Source: Arthrobacter sp. MYb214 (GTDB lineage Bacteria > Actinomycetota > Actinomycetes > Actinomycetales > Micrococcaceae). From it: a stretch of DNA of 64,000 bases. The position numbers and the translations under genes are program-made. This document shows, in pieces, positions 18,460 through 27,277 of this stretch (position 1 is its first letter; the number at the start of each line of letters is the position of its first letter). The notes under the pieces are model-generated. The model had not been told where the DNA came from and did no database searches. It saw nothing but the letters and a program-made list of their open reading frames with translations. The stretch lies in the NCBI RefSeq assembly GCF_002979865.1, contig NZ_PCPZ01000007.1, forward strand, positions 1-64,000, read 5' to 3'.

Positions 18460-19209
18460 CTAGCTGCGCGAGGCTGCCCGGTATTCGTATTCCGGGCGGC
18501 CTCGTGTGCCATGCCGGGGCTGCTTGACCACGGCCTTGACCTCGGCAAGATGCTCCAGATAGCGCCGGGCGGTGACCCGGGAGATGCCCAGCTCTTCTCC
18601 GAGCTCGGTCGCTGACAGGCAGGTATCGGGCTTGCTGCGCAGATGGTCGGTGATCTGCGCCAGCGTTTCCGGAATCAGCCCCTTGGGCAGGGACGCGGAA
18701 GCGCTGGTGGTGCGCAGGGCCGAGAACGCATTATCCAGCGCGGCCTGGCTGGTATCCGGGCCGGTGGAGCTGATCTCGGAAATGAACCGCCGGTGGTTCT
18801 CCAATTTCTCGCTGAACGCCGCGAAGGTGAAGGGCTTGATCAGGTACTGGGTGATTCCGGTGGCTACCGCCGAACGCACCACAGCCAGGTCCCGCACCGC
18901 GGTAATGGCGATGATGTCGGTGGTCAGCCCGCGGCCGCGCATGCGCTTGGCGACGTCGATGCCGTGCAGGTCGGGCAGGGTCATATCCAGCAGGACCAGG
19001 TCAAAGGGGTCGTGGGCATCGCGGGCCGCGGCCAAGAGCCCGAGCGCCTGCTGGCCGTTGGCGGCAATGGCGCCGGTGGCGAATCCCGGAACGCGGTTGA
19101 CGTACTTGGCGTGGGAGGCGGCAGTTTGCGGCTCGTCGTCGACCACGAGCACCTTGAAGCTGTGCGAGGCGGTGCCCGGCGGGGGCGTGGCTGCAGGGGA
19201 TTCGTGCAC
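18460..19209 (-). CDS. response regulator, CitB/DcuR type
   Basis: A 249-residue two-component response regulator. The receiver domain (residues 18-140) shows VLVVDDEP, the phospho-acceptor Asp in LVLLDMTLPDLHG, TAVRD and the Lys of YLIKPF. The C-terminus holds an HTH (LSATELGEELGISRVTARRY) as in CitB/DcuR, which bind near transporter genes. The GTG start has AGGAGGG directly upstream. It follows the histidine kinase by 14 bases and converges with prpE (13-base gap). The probable target is dctA, beyond the kinase gene. Confidence 0.93.
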   Translation of the reverse strand: MHESPAATPPPGTASHSFKVLVVDDEPQTAASHAKYVNRVPGFATGAIAANGQQALGLLAAARDAHDPFDLVLLDMTLPDLHGIDVAKRMRGRGLTTDIIAITAVRDLAVVRSAVATGITQYLIKPFTFAAFSEKLENHRRFISEISSTGPDTSQAALDNAFSALRTTSASASLPKGLIPETLAQITDHLRSKPDTCLSATELGEELGISRVTARRYLEHLAEVKAVVKQPRHGTRGRPEYEYRAASRS

Positions 19210-19223
19210 GGTACCCTCCTGGG

Positions 19224-20921
19224 CTAGTCGCTGATTCTCAAGGGCAAGGTGACGGTGAAGATTGCGCCGGCATCGTTATCAACACCCATTGTGCCACCTA
19301 GCCGCAGCACCGCCTGCTGCACCAGTGCCAGCCCCAGGCCGCGCGGCTGGCCGCCGGCCTTGGTGCTGGCCCCGAAGCGCAGCAGCTGATCGAGGAACTC
19401 GGGTTCGATGCCCGGGCCGGAATCGGCCACCGCGATGATCAGCTCGTCATCGGCCGCGGCCACTTCCACCCACACCGTCGCGTCCTGGGTGCCCGCCGAA
19501 GCATCCAGCGCGTTATCCAGCAGGTTGCCGACGATGGTGACGATGTCGGTGGCGGCAAAGGCATTGCCCGGAATCATGCCCTGCGCGTTGATATCGAGCT
19601 TCACGCCGCGCTCATGGGCTTGGGCGGCCTTGGCCACCAGCAGGCTGGAAAGATAGACGTCGTCGATGGAATGCACGATCGCATCGGTGAGCTTCTGCGA
19701 ATGCTGGCGGTCATCGACCGCGAAGGCCAGCGCCTTGTCGCTCTGGCCATTTTCGATCAGCGTGGCAATGGTGTGCAGGCGGTTGGCATGCTCATGGGTT
19801 TGCGCTCGCAGGGCGGTGGAGAAGGTCTTCAGCGATTGCACTTCGCCGGCCAGTTCCTGCACTTCGGTCAAATCGCGCAGCGTCATGACCTGGCCGGTCA
19901 CCGGCTGGGAACCGAACCAGCGGGCCGGCAGCCCGCCGCGGCGGGGCAATCGCGCGTTGGTCAGGCGGGCCGGGCCCTGGGAAATGGACAGCACGGTGTG
20001 GGTGCCCAAATGGATTTCGTCCTTGCAGCTGCGTCCGGTCGCCATCAGGGTGCGCAGGGTTTCGGGGATCTGCACCTGGTCGAGGTCCAATCCGCCGGAA
20101 GGCACTTCCTCGGGGAAGCCGAGCAATCTGGAAGCTTCCTGGTTGTAGAGCACGATGCGGTGCCGCCGGTCCAGCAGGACCAGGCCCTCGCGAACCGAGT
20201 GCAGGGCCGAGAAGTAGAAGGCGTAGAGCCGGCGCAGCCCGTGCGGGCCGAAGCCGAGCGTGGCCTGGTTGACGTAGCGGGAGAAGGACCATGAGCTGAA
20301 ACCCGCCAGCAGCAGGGCCAGCGCCGAAACGGTCATGATCTGCGGAAGTTCGCTGCGGTAGATCGACTCCAGGCTCTCCAGCGTGATGCCCGAAGAGACC
20401 ATCCCCACCAGCTCGCCGTCGTGGTAGACCGGGGCGATGGTGCGCACCGAAAGGCCCAAGGTGCCCGCGGCCACCTCGTTGTGGGTCTGGCCGGCCAGCG
20501 CTTGGTTGATGCTGCCCGAATATCCCTTGCCCAGCTGCTCGGGGTCGGGGTGGGTGACGCGCAGGGCATCGGGGGTCATGATCGTAATGAAATCCACGCC
20601 TTGCCCGCGGTCCAGGATCTTGTCGGTGTAGGGCTGCAGCTGCTCGGTGGGGTGATCGCCGGCCAGGGCCTGGGACACGAAAGGATCGTTGGCCAGGGTG
20701 ATGGAAATCGTGGCCACCGTGGCCTGCTTGTCATCCTGGATCACCTGCGCCTGGTGCTGGTAGGTGGCGACCGCCAGGCCCACGACGACGAAGATGACCA
20801 CCAGCATCTGGGCGGCGAAGATGACTACCGCCAGGGACCAGCCGTCGCGGCTGAGCGGTGCGGGGGAGGCGGCCTCGCGGGTGGGGCGGGCCAGCGACAG
20901 GTCGGTGAAATGATCGGTCAC
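19224..20921 (-). CDS. sensor histidine kinase, CitA/DcuS type
   Basis: A membrane sensor kinase of 565 residues. A cytosolic N-terminus precedes TM1 (LAVVIFAAQMLVVIFVVVGL). An extracytoplasmic PDC/Cache sensor of about 130 residues follows, with FITIMTPDALRVTHPDPEQLG typical of citrate/C4-dicarboxylate sensors. TM2, a cytosolic PAS domain, the H-box RAQTHEHANRLHTIATLIENG, the N-box NLLDNALDAS and G-boxes (DSGPGI, GLGLALV) come next. I place the start at GTG 20921 because AAGGAG is 9 bases upstream. The ATG at 20930 directly abuts that site and is less suitable. With the divergent dctA it forms a dicarboxylate sensing and uptake module. Confidence 0.93.
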   Translation of the reverse strand: MTDHFTDLSLARPTREAASPAPLSRDGWSLAVVIFAAQMLVVIFVVVGLAVATYQHQAQVIQDDKQATVATISITLANDPFVSQALAGDHPTEQLQPYTDKILDRGQGVDFITIMTPDALRVTHPDPEQLGKGYSGSINQALAGQTHNEVAAGTLGLSVRTIAPVYHDGELVGMVSSGITLESLESIYRSELPQIMTVSALALLLAGFSSWSFSRYVNQATLGFGPHGLRRLYAFYFSALHSVREGLVLLDRRHRIVLYNQEASRLLGFPEEVPSGGLDLDQVQIPETLRTLMATGRSCKDEIHLGTHTVLSISQGPARLTNARLPRRGGLPARWFGSQPVTGQVMTLRDLTEVQELAGEVQSLKTFSTALRAQTHEHANRLHTIATLIENGQSDKALAFAVDDRQHSQKLTDAIVHSIDDVYLSSLLVAKAAQAHERGVKLDINAQGMIPGNAFAATDIVTIVGNLLDNALDASAGTQDATVWVEVAAADDELIIAVADSGPGIEPEFLDQLLRFGASTKAGGQPRGLGLALVQQAVLRLGGTMGVDNDAGAIFTVTLPLRISD

Positions 20922-21097
20922 TGCGCTCATCTCCTTGTGCTGCCTGGTCCTTGTACTGTTCACCGCGTGACCAATATGAACGCAATGGAGATGCGGATCA
21001 CTTCGAACCGCACCATGGATACAGAACGATTCTACGTAATGCCGGCTGTGCAAGGGTGCACGGTTCGGTTCCATGCGCTCACAAGGGTAGGACTACC

Positions 21098-22396
21098 ATG
21101 GCTGTCACAGACCAGATGCCGCCGGCAGGCAATTCGCCGCAGGCCGGAACGAAGAAGAAAGACAAGACCCACTGGCTGTACATCATGGTGATTGCCGCCG
21201 TGGTGCTCGGCGCAGCGGTCGGCCTGCTGGCCCCGGAGGTGGGCAAGGCCCTCAAGCCCCTGGGCACCGGATTCGTCGCACTGATCAAGATGCTGATCGG
21301 TCCAGTCATCTTCTGCACCATCGTCCTGGGCGTTGGTTCCATTGCCAAGGCGGCAACCGTCGGCAAGGTCGGCGGTCTGGCGCTGCTGTACTTCATCACC
21401 ATGTCCACCTTTGCGCTGGCCATCGGCCTGGTCGTCGGCAACATCATCCACCCGGGTTCGGGGCTGAAGCTCGAGCCGTACGAGTCGGGATCCGGCGGCG
21501 GGGAGAACTCCACCGTGGCCTTCCTGCTGGAAATGATTCCGGGCGACATCCCCGTGCTGCCGACCCTGGTGCTGGCCCTGCTGGTCGGCTTCGCGCTGCA
21601 GTCCATGGGCAAGTCCGGCGAGCCTGTGCTCAACGCAGTCAAGCACATCCAGGCGGTGGTCTTCCGCCTGATGATGATGATCATGTGGGCTGCCCCGATC
21701 GGTGCCTTCGGTGCCATTGCCGCCGTGGTCGGCGCTACCGGCTGGGCCGCCATCGGCTCGATGGCGATCCTCATGGGTGCCTTCTACGTCACCTGCGCGC
21801 TCTTCATCGTCGTCGTCCTCGGTTCCCTGTTGCGCCTGGTCACCGGCCTGAACATCTTCCTGCTGCTGAAGTACCTGGCTCGCGAATACCTGCTGATCTT
21901 CTCCACCTCATCCTCCGAGTCGGCACTGCCGCGCCTGATCGCCAAGATGGAGCACGCAGGGGTGTCCAAGCCCGTCGTGGGCATCACCGTGCCTACCGGC
22001 TACTCCTTCAACCTCGATGGCACCGCCATCTACCTGACCATGGCGGCACTCTTCGTCTCAACGGCCATGGGCATGCCCATGAGCCTGAGCGAGCAGATCG
22101 GCCTGCTGGTCTTCATGATCATCGCTTCCAAGGGCGCAGCCGGCGTGACCGGCGCCGGCCTGGCCACCCTGGCAGCCGGCCTGCAGTCGCACCGCCCGGA
22201 ACTGCTGGACGGCATGGGCGTGATCGTGGGCATCGACAAGTTCATGTCCGAGGCCCGCGCGCTGACCAACTTCACCGGCAACGCCGTGGCAACCTTGCTG
22301 ATCGGCAAGTGGACCAGGGAGATCGACATGGACCAGGCCAAGGCTGTACTGGCGGGCAGCCTTCCATTCGACGAGAGCAGCGTCGAAGGCCACTAG
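21098..22396 (+). CDS. dctA: C4-dicarboxylate:cation symporter
   Basis: A 432-residue member of the DAACS (GltP/DctA) family with about eight membrane segments and two re-entrant hairpins. The first hairpin carries a serine-rich signature, STSSSESALPRL. PTGYSFNLDGTAIYLTMAAL and the NFTGNAVATLLIGKW stretch near the end are DctA-specific. It imports succinate, fumarate and malate. The start is ATG 21098 behind AAGGGTAGGAC. It is divergent from the CitA/CitB-type genes and ends at a strong terminator, so it forms its own transcript, probably induced by that two-component system. Confidence 0.93.
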   Translation: MAVTDQMPPAGNSPQAGTKKKDKTHWLYIMVIAAVVLGAAVGLLAPEVGKALKPLGTGFVALIKMLIGPVIFCTIVLGVGSIAKAATVGKVGGLALLYFITMSTFALAIGLVVGNIIHPGSGLKLEPYESGSGGGENSTVAFLLEMIPGDIPVLPTLVLALLVGFALQSMGKSGEPVLNAVKHIQAVVFRLMMMIMWAAPIGAFGAIAAVVGATGWAAIGSMAILMGAFYVTCALFIVVVLGSLLRLVTGLNIFLLLKYLAREYLLIFSTSSSESALPRLIAKMEHAGVSKPVVGITVPTGYSFNLDGTAIYLTMAALFVSTAMGMPMSLSEQIGLLVFMIIASKGAAGVTGAGLATLAAGLQSHRPELLDGMGVIVGIDKFMSEARALTNFTGNAVATLLIGKWTREIDMDQAKAVLAGSLPFDESSVEGH

Positions 22397-22407
22397 GACC
22401 TTGCTGG

Positions 22408-22446
22408 AAATCCGTTATCCGACACGTTCGGGTAACGGATTTTCTG
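22408..22446 (+). terminator. rho-independent terminator of dctA
   Basis: A 15-bp stem (22408-22422 with 22428-22442, one G-T pair), a CACGT loop and a TTT tail, 11 bases after the dctA stop. Confidence 0.9.
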
Positions 22447-22511
22447 CGTCTGGGCGCCTTTGGCAAGATAGGGCCCAGCCGGGCGCAGCAGCCAGCAGGC
22501 GGAAAGGCATC

Positions 22512-23123
22512 ATGGGTTCAGCGGTACGAGTGTGCTTTGTCGGCGATTCCTTCGTCGCAGGAGTCGGCGATGAAACCCATCGCGGATGGGCGGGGCGGCT
22601 GGTCGCCCGGGGAATCGAACGGGGCCATGGGCTCACCGGCTACAACCTCGGTGTTCGCGGCGATACCAGCGCCATGATCCGGCAGCGATTCGAAGCTGAA
22701 TGCGCCGCACGCTTTCCGCCAGGGGACTACGCGCCAGGCGTGGTGCTCTGCTTCGGGGGCAACGACGTGATCCGCTGGGACGCGAAGCCGCGGGTGGCCG
22801 CCGGAGAACGGATCCAGAACCTCGAGGCCATCCTGGATGCGGCAAAGGAACGCAATTGGCCGGTTCTCATGATCGGTCCGCCGCCGATCGCCGATGATGC
22901 ATTGAACGCGGAACTGCGCGAGCTGGATGCGCAAATGCGGGCACGGTGCGCATCGAGGAATGTGCCTTATCTAAGCGTGTTCGGGGATCTCGCGGAACAT
23001 GAGCTGTGGCGCCGCCAAGTGGCCGCCGATGATGGAGCGCACCCGCGCGCAGCAGGCTACGACCTGCTGGCGGAGATGGCCAGCCAGGCTTGGGACCCCT
23101 GGCTTGCGGAACTGTGCAGCTAG
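22512..23123 (+). CDS. SGNH/GDSL-type esterase or lipase
   Basis: A 203-residue hydrolase without a signal peptide. Block I is VCFVGDSFVAGVGDE with the Ser nucleophile. Block II Gly is in YNLGVRGDTS, block III is CFGGNDVIRW with the oxyanion Asn, and block V DDGAHPRAAGY gives the Asp-His pair. The family removes acyl groups from varied esters; the substrate is unknown. The start ATG 22512 is preceded by GGCGGAAAGG. It is followed after 9 bases by a cytidine deaminase-like gene, so they are probably co-transcribed. Confidence 0.87.
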   Translation: MGSAVRVCFVGDSFVAGVGDETHRGWAGRLVARGIERGHGLTGYNLGVRGDTSAMIRQRFEAECAARFPPGDYAPGVVLCFGGNDVIRWDAKPRVAAGERIQNLEAILDAAKERNWPVLMIGPPPIADDALNAELRELDAQMRARCASRNVPYLSVFGDLAEHELWRRQVAADDGAHPRAAGYDLLAEMASQAWDPWLAELCS

Positions 23124-23132
23124 GCTGGAGCA

Positions 23133-23576
23133 ATGAACGGGACACCGCACCGGCAGCAGTATCGTGCACTGGCAGACGCCGAAGAAGAACTGGTCGAACT
23201 CGCCCGGCGGACCATTGAGGCAGCAACCGACGCGCCCGATGGCGGCGACGGAGTGCACACCATGGGTGCCGCGGTGCTGGCTGCCGACGGCGCCATGCAC
23301 GCGGGCGTGAATTTCTACCACTTCACCGGAGGCCCGTGTGCAGAGCTGGTGGCCTTCGGTGCGGCCCGTGCGGCCGGGGCAAGGGATCCGCAGGTGGTGG
23401 TGGCAGTGGGCAACCAGGGGCGCGGCATCAAAAACCCGTGCGGGCGCTGCCGCCAGGTGATGGCTGATAGCTATCCGTGGCTGCGGGTCATCGTCGATAC
23501 CCCGCACGGGGCGCGCAGCATCGGCATTCGCGAGCTGCTGCCGTTGTCTTTCGACTGGTTGGCCGAGCAAGCCTGA
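23133..23576 (+). CDS. cytidine deaminase-like zinc enzyme
   Basis: 147 residues. Zinc and catalytic residues are CAE in GGPCAELVAFGAARA and the pair of Cys in NPCGRCRQVM. The arrangement is that of the cytidine/blasticidin-S deaminase family. GVNFYHFTGG replaces the usual NVEN-type nucleoside-binding segment of housekeeping Cdd, so the substrate may be a modified nucleoside such as blasticidin-S. It is convergent with a VOC gene 16 bases away. Confidence 0.83.
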   Translation: MNGTPHRQQYRALADAEEELVELARRTIEAATDAPDGGDGVHTMGAAVLAADGAMHAGVNFYHFTGGPCAELVAFGAARAAGARDPQVVVAVGNQGRGIKNPCGRCRQVMADSYPWLRVIVDTPHGARSIGIRELLPLSFDWLAEQA

Positions 23577-23592
23577 GAGCCTGATGCCCGGC

Positions 23593-23943
23593 TCAGCGCG
23601 AGAGGCCGGGCAAGGGCGAAGCGAGCACCACCCGGTTGCCGTCGGGATCCTGCAGCTGCACGATCCGTGCTCCGCCGCCGGGCTGCGGGCCGTGATGCCC
23701 GATGCCCGCATCCAGCAGGCGCGCGGCCTGCGCGTCGAGGTCGGCCACTTCCAGAACCAGCGTGCTGTATCCGGCACGGTCGGGCTCCGCGAAGACCTGG
23801 ACTCCGAATCCCGGGGCCAGATGCCATTCGAGCAGCCCGTCCATGGGCCGCTGGTCCGGCGCCCGGTTGAAGAGCCGCGCGTACCAGTGCTCGGCTCGGG
23901 CCAAATTCGATACCGTGCAATTGCTGAGCATTCCCGTGAACAT
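23593..23943 (-). CDS. VOC-family (glyoxalase-like) protein
   Basis: 116 residues with the beta-alpha-beta-beta-beta repeat of the vicinal oxygen chelate fold. It begins SNCTVSNLARAEHWYARLF, and near the end IVQLQDPDGNRVVLASP has the typical DPDGN turn. Related proteins act as lyases, dioxygenases or antibiotic-binding proteins; which one applies here cannot be told. A monocistronic gene is likely. Confidence 0.8.
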   Translation of the reverse strand: MFTGMLSNCTVSNLARAEHWYARLFNRAPDQRPMDGLLEWHLAPGFGVQVFAEPDRAGYSTLVLEVADLDAQAARLLDAGIGHHGPQPGGGARIVQLQDPDGNRVVLASPLPGLSR

Positions 23944-24012
23944 CTGCCTCGCCCCTTATGCCGCCGGATGCCGGCGCGTGTGGAACCATTCGACCACCGG
24001 AATGCGCCAGGA

Positions 24013-24183
24013 TCAAGAACTTATCCGAATAGCCAGCGGATGATCGGGATGGGCACCAGGGCGCTGCCCAGCCGGGGACTCCACGGCAGGATCACCCTCC
24101 AGTGCCTGGCCGGTGGCTAGGGCCAGATCGCAGAGGTGGTCAAGCAGTTCGCGTACCGTCCAAGCGGTGCATGGCGCGGGAAT
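24013..24183 (-). pseudogene. remnant of a DinB/mycothiol-dependent isomerase-like gene
   Basis: About 56 codons read IPAPCTAWTVRELLDHLCDL and on to a stop, without any start codon: an in-frame TGA stands two codons upstream. PxPCxxWTVRELLDHL is the N-terminal helix motif of the mycothiol-dependent maleylpyruvate isomerase/TIGR03086 group. The rest of such a protein (normally about 200 residues) is absent on either side. This looks like a decayed fragment. Confidence 0.5.
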
Positions 24184-24227
24184 CCTGGTTCATGATGATT
24201 CCGGTTTTCGGCCCAGAAGCACGCAGG

Positions 24228-24608
24228 TCAGTGGCCGGCCGCGGTGAGCAGGCGCTGCAGGCGCGGGCCGAACTGGACCTCATGATCCAGAGCCATCAGC
24301 TCGTCGATCGACGCGTGCAGCTGTTGCGCAGCGAGAATCGACTGGATGTACTGCCAATAAGCATGCAGCTCCTCGGCCCGTGTCCACCCCGGTGCCAGTT
24401 CATCCGGGCCCACCACAACCAACGCGGTTTCGCGGATTCCGGCCGGCGTCACCTGCGCCCATTCTTCGCTGCTGGACCATCCGCGGTCGTCGAGCACCAC
24501 GATGAATAGCCCGTCGTCCAGTTGGGCCTGGAGGAGCACACGGACCCTTGCCTGCTTGCTGCCTGGCTCGGCTTCCGCCCAGCTGGCGAGCTTTTCAATG
24601 GTGCGCAT
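24228..24608 (-). CDS. hypothetical protein
   Basis: A 126-residue acidic soluble protein starting MRTIEKLASWAEAEPGS. It has no signal peptide, membrane segment or motif I recognise. Strand- and helix-forming stretches (ARVRVLLQAQLDDGLFIVVLDDRGWSSSEEW is strand-like in pattern) suggest a small alpha/beta fold. GGGAAGGGCG precedes the ATG. It reads away from parA, so the 78-base gap between them holds divergent promoters. Confidence 0.6.
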   Translation of the reverse strand: MRTIEKLASWAEAEPGSKQARVRVLLQAQLDDGLFIVVLDDRGWSSSEEWAQVTPAGIRETALVVVGPDELAPGWTRAEELHAYWQYIQSILAAQQLHASIDELMALDHEVQFGPRLQRLLTAAGH

Positions 24609-24686
24609 CGCGCCCTTCCCGTAAATGCCAGATTGCGTTCAGCTCGCATACAACATTAGAGCTAAGGTTCAAGGTAAAGGCTCGCC

Positions 24687-25691
24687 GTGGAAGAACCCAA
24701 AAAACCAAGATCTTTTGCTTCGACCGATAACCTTGAAAAGAGCTTACAGCTCGAAGAATCAGGTTTATCGAACGGGAAGTGTGGTTTACCCATCGTGAGC
24801 GAGGAACAGGGAAACAAGCACCGCGGAGCGGGGATGCTCAAGGAGCCTCGCCCAGTGGGTCCTACTGGCAAGCCATTGACAGATTTCCCCGTGCCAGCAC
24901 CGTTGCCATCGCACGGCCCGGCACGCGTGATCGCCATGGTGAACCAGAAGGGCGGCGTTGGCAAGACCACCTCCACCATCAATCTCGCCGCCGCGCTCGC
25001 CGAGTACGGCCGCAAGGTGCTGCTGGTGGACTTCGACCCGCAGGGCGCGCTGTCTGCCGGCTTCGGAACCAACCCGCATGAAATGGACATCACCGTCTAC
25101 AACGTGCTGATGGACCGCAAGGTGAAGATCACCGACGCCATCGTGAAGACCGACGTCGAGAACATCGATCTGCTGCCAGCCAACATCGATTTGTCCGCAG
25201 CCGAGGTGCAGCTGGTCAACGAGGTCGCCCGCGAGCAGGTGCTGGAACGTGCGCTGCGCAATGTCATCGACGACTACGATGTGGTGCTCATCGACTGCCA
25301 GCCATCGCTGGGCCTGCTGACCATCAACGCGCTCACCGCCGCCCATGGCGTGATCATCCCGCTGACCGCAGAGTTCTTTGCGCTGCGTGCGGTGGCATTG
25401 CTGATGGAAACCATCGACAAGGTCAAGGACCGGCTGAACCAGGTGCTGGAGTTGGACGGCGTGGTGGCCACCATGTACGACGCCCGCACCCTGCACAGCC
25501 GCGAGGTCATCACCCGGCTGGATGAGGCCTTCGGCGACAAGCTCTTCGAGACCGTCATCAAGCGCACCATCAAGTTCGCCGACGCGAACGTGGCCGCCGA
25601 ACCGATTACTTCCTACGCCGCCAACCACCCGGGCGCTGAGGCCTACCGCAACCTCGCCCGCGAACTGATTTGGCGTGGTGGTGCCCCGTAA
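24687..25691 (+). CDS. parA: ParA-family chromosome-segregation ATPase
   Basis: A 334-residue protein. Residues 1-75 are a variable, charged leader. Then comes the deviant Walker A motif MVNQKGGVGKTTSTINLA, Walker A' VLLVDFDPQGALSAGFG, Walker B DVVLIDCQPSLG and the C-terminal ADANVAAEPI. It directly precedes scpA (TAATG overlap), the conserved parA-scpA-scpB order of actinobacteria (Rv1708-1710). No parB lies nearby, so this is the ScpAB-linked ParA, not the origin-proximal ParA/Soj. GTG start with AAAGG 6 bases upstream. Confidence 0.93.
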   Translation: MEEPKKPRSFASTDNLEKSLQLEESGLSNGKCGLPIVSEEQGNKHRGAGMLKEPRPVGPTGKPLTDFPVPAPLPSHGPARVIAMVNQKGGVGKTTSTINLAAALAEYGRKVLLVDFDPQGALSAGFGTNPHEMDITVYNVLMDRKVKITDAIVKTDVENIDLLPANIDLSAAEVQLVNEVAREQVLERALRNVIDDYDVVLIDCQPSLGLLTINALTAAHGVIIPLTAEFFALRAVALLMETIDKVKDRLNQVLELDGVVATMYDARTLHSREVITRLDEAFGDKLFETVIKRTIKFADANVAAEPITSYAANHPGAEAYRNLARELIWRGGAP

Positions 25692-26593
25692 TGAGCGCCA
25701 CGCTCAGCGAAGAAGCCGCCACCGATTCCACCACGCCAGCAGGAGCTGAGCAGGAATCGGCTGGCGGTTTTCGCCTTGCCCTGCAGAATTTCAACGGGCC
25801 CTTCGATGTGCTGCTGCACCTGATTACCAAACGCGAGCTGGATATTACCGAGGTCGCGTTGGCAGAGGTCACCGACGAATTCATCGCCTACCTGCGCGAG
25901 CTGCAAGCCACCAGTGCCGCCGAGGGGAGCGACGGGATGAAGGTGCTCGATGAAACCACCGAATTCCTCGTGGTCGCCTCCACGCTGCTGGATTTGAAGG
26001 CGGCCCGCTTGCTGCCGCGCGGCGAAATGGCCGATGAGGAGGACTTCGAGCTGCTCGAAGCCCGCGACCTGCTTTTCGCGCGGCTGCTGCAGTACAAGGC
26101 CTTCAAGCAGGCCGCCGAGTTCTTGGGCGAACGCTACGGAATCGAGGGAGCGCGCCATCCCCGCGAAGTCTCGCTGGAACCGCAGTTCGCGGCCCTGCTG
26201 CCGGAACTGGTGTTCAGCATCGGGCCCGACGCCTTGGCCGCGATGGCGGCCAAGGCGCTGGCGCCGAAGCCGGAACCGGAAACAGAGGTCGGCATCGGGC
26301 ATCTGCACGGGGCGAACGTCACCATTGCCGAGGAAGCCGATGCGATCACCGCCCTGCTCGAAGCCCGCGGCACGCTGGCATTCACCGAGCTGGTGGCAGA
26401 CGCGGATGCGCAGCTGGTGGTGGTCGTGCGTTTTCTGGCATTGTTGGAGATGTTCAGGCAGAGAGCCATTAGCTTTGCGCAGGAAGATCCGCTCGGCCCG
26501 CTGCTGATCTCGCTGGTCCAGGAGTCCAGTTTCGATGCGCAGGCCGTGCAAGACGACTACGAGGGGAGTGGTGGTGAGGTGGATCATGAGTGA
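25691..26593 (+). CDS. scpA: segregation and condensation protein A
   Basis: 300 residues of kleisin type that bridge SMC heads. The N-terminal helical domain (FNGPFDVLLHLITKRELDI) contacts SMC. The middle FLVVASTLLDLKAARLLP is the family signature, and a winged helix ends the protein (DPLGPLLISLVQES). The start is ATG 25691, overlapping the parA stop, and scpB begins within its last codons. Confidence 0.95.
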   Translation: MSATLSEEAATDSTTPAGAEQESAGGFRLALQNFNGPFDVLLHLITKRELDITEVALAEVTDEFIAYLRELQATSAAEGSDGMKVLDETTEFLVVASTLLDLKAARLLPRGEMADEEDFELLEARDLLFARLLQYKAFKQAAEFLGERYGIEGARHPREVSLEPQFAALLPELVFSIGPDALAAMAAKALAPKPEPETEVGIGHLHGANVTIAEEADAITALLEARGTLAFTELVADADAQLVVVVRFLALLEMFRQRAISFAQEDPLGPLLISLVQESSFDAQAVQDDYEGSGGEVDHE

Positions 26594-27176
26594 GATTGCA
26601 CCCATTGACCAGCTGCCAGGAGGCCTGGAATCGGGCCTTGAAGCGGTGCTGATGGTCGCCGATATCCCCGTATCTTCGGCGCGTTTGGCCGAAATCTTCG
26701 AAGTCCCCACCGCCAGGGTTGCCGCCGCTTTGGAGACCCTTGCTACCGAGTATGATAGTAAGGATCGCCCGCGCGGATTTGAACTGCGTCGCGTCGCCTC
26801 CGGGTGGCGCTTCTATTCGCGGGCCGATTACGCCGATTTCGTCTCCAGTTATGTGCTCGACGGGCAGACAGCACGCCTGTCACAGGCCGCCCTAGAAACC
26901 CTGGCTGTCATCGCTTACCGACAGCCGGTCTCGCGTGGACGTATTTCGGCGATTCGAGGTGTCAACGTCGATTCAGTGGTGCGCACGCTGCTCACCCGCG
27001 GATTGATCACGGAGTATCCGGAAGTTGGGGATGGCGGAGCGACGCTGTACCAAACCACCGAATACTTCCTGGAACGACTGGGACTGGGCTCGCTTGATGA
27101 GTTGCCTGCGCTGTCCCCGTATCTTCCCGGGGTGGCCGACCTCGAATCGCTCGATTCGGCAACCTACGACGACTAG
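26586..27176 (+). CDS. scpB: segregation and condensation protein B
   Basis: 196 residues with two winged-helix domains. The characteristic segment SQAALETLAVIAYRQPVSRG then RISAIRGVNVDSVV is present, followed by GDGGATLYQTTEYFLERLGL. It binds ScpA and completes the SMC complex. The ATG overlaps scpA by 8 bases. A perfect 9-bp hairpin begins right at its stop. Confidence 0.95.
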   Translation: MSEIAPIDQLPGGLESGLEAVLMVADIPVSSARLAEIFEVPTARVAAALETLATEYDSKDRPRGFELRRVASGWRFYSRADYADFVSSYVLDGQTARLSQAALETLAVIAYRQPVSRGRISAIRGVNVDSVVRTLLTRGLITEYPEVGDGGATLYQTTEYFLERLGLGSLDELPALSPYLPGVADLESLDSATYDD

Positions 27177-27198
27177 GTAGCTGCCAGCCGGCAGCTAC
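27177..27198 (+). other. hairpin behind scpB
   Basis: A perfect 9-bp stem (GTAGCTGCC/GGCAGCTAC) with an AGCC loop and no T tract, in the 101-base gap before rluB. It may be a partial terminator or mRNA stability element. Confidence 0.45.
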
Positions 27199-27277
27199 AA
27201 CGGACCAACCACGCGTGAAGCCCCAAGACTGGCGGGCTCGCGCAGCGAACACGTAACAGCAAGGGACACAGGCAAGC

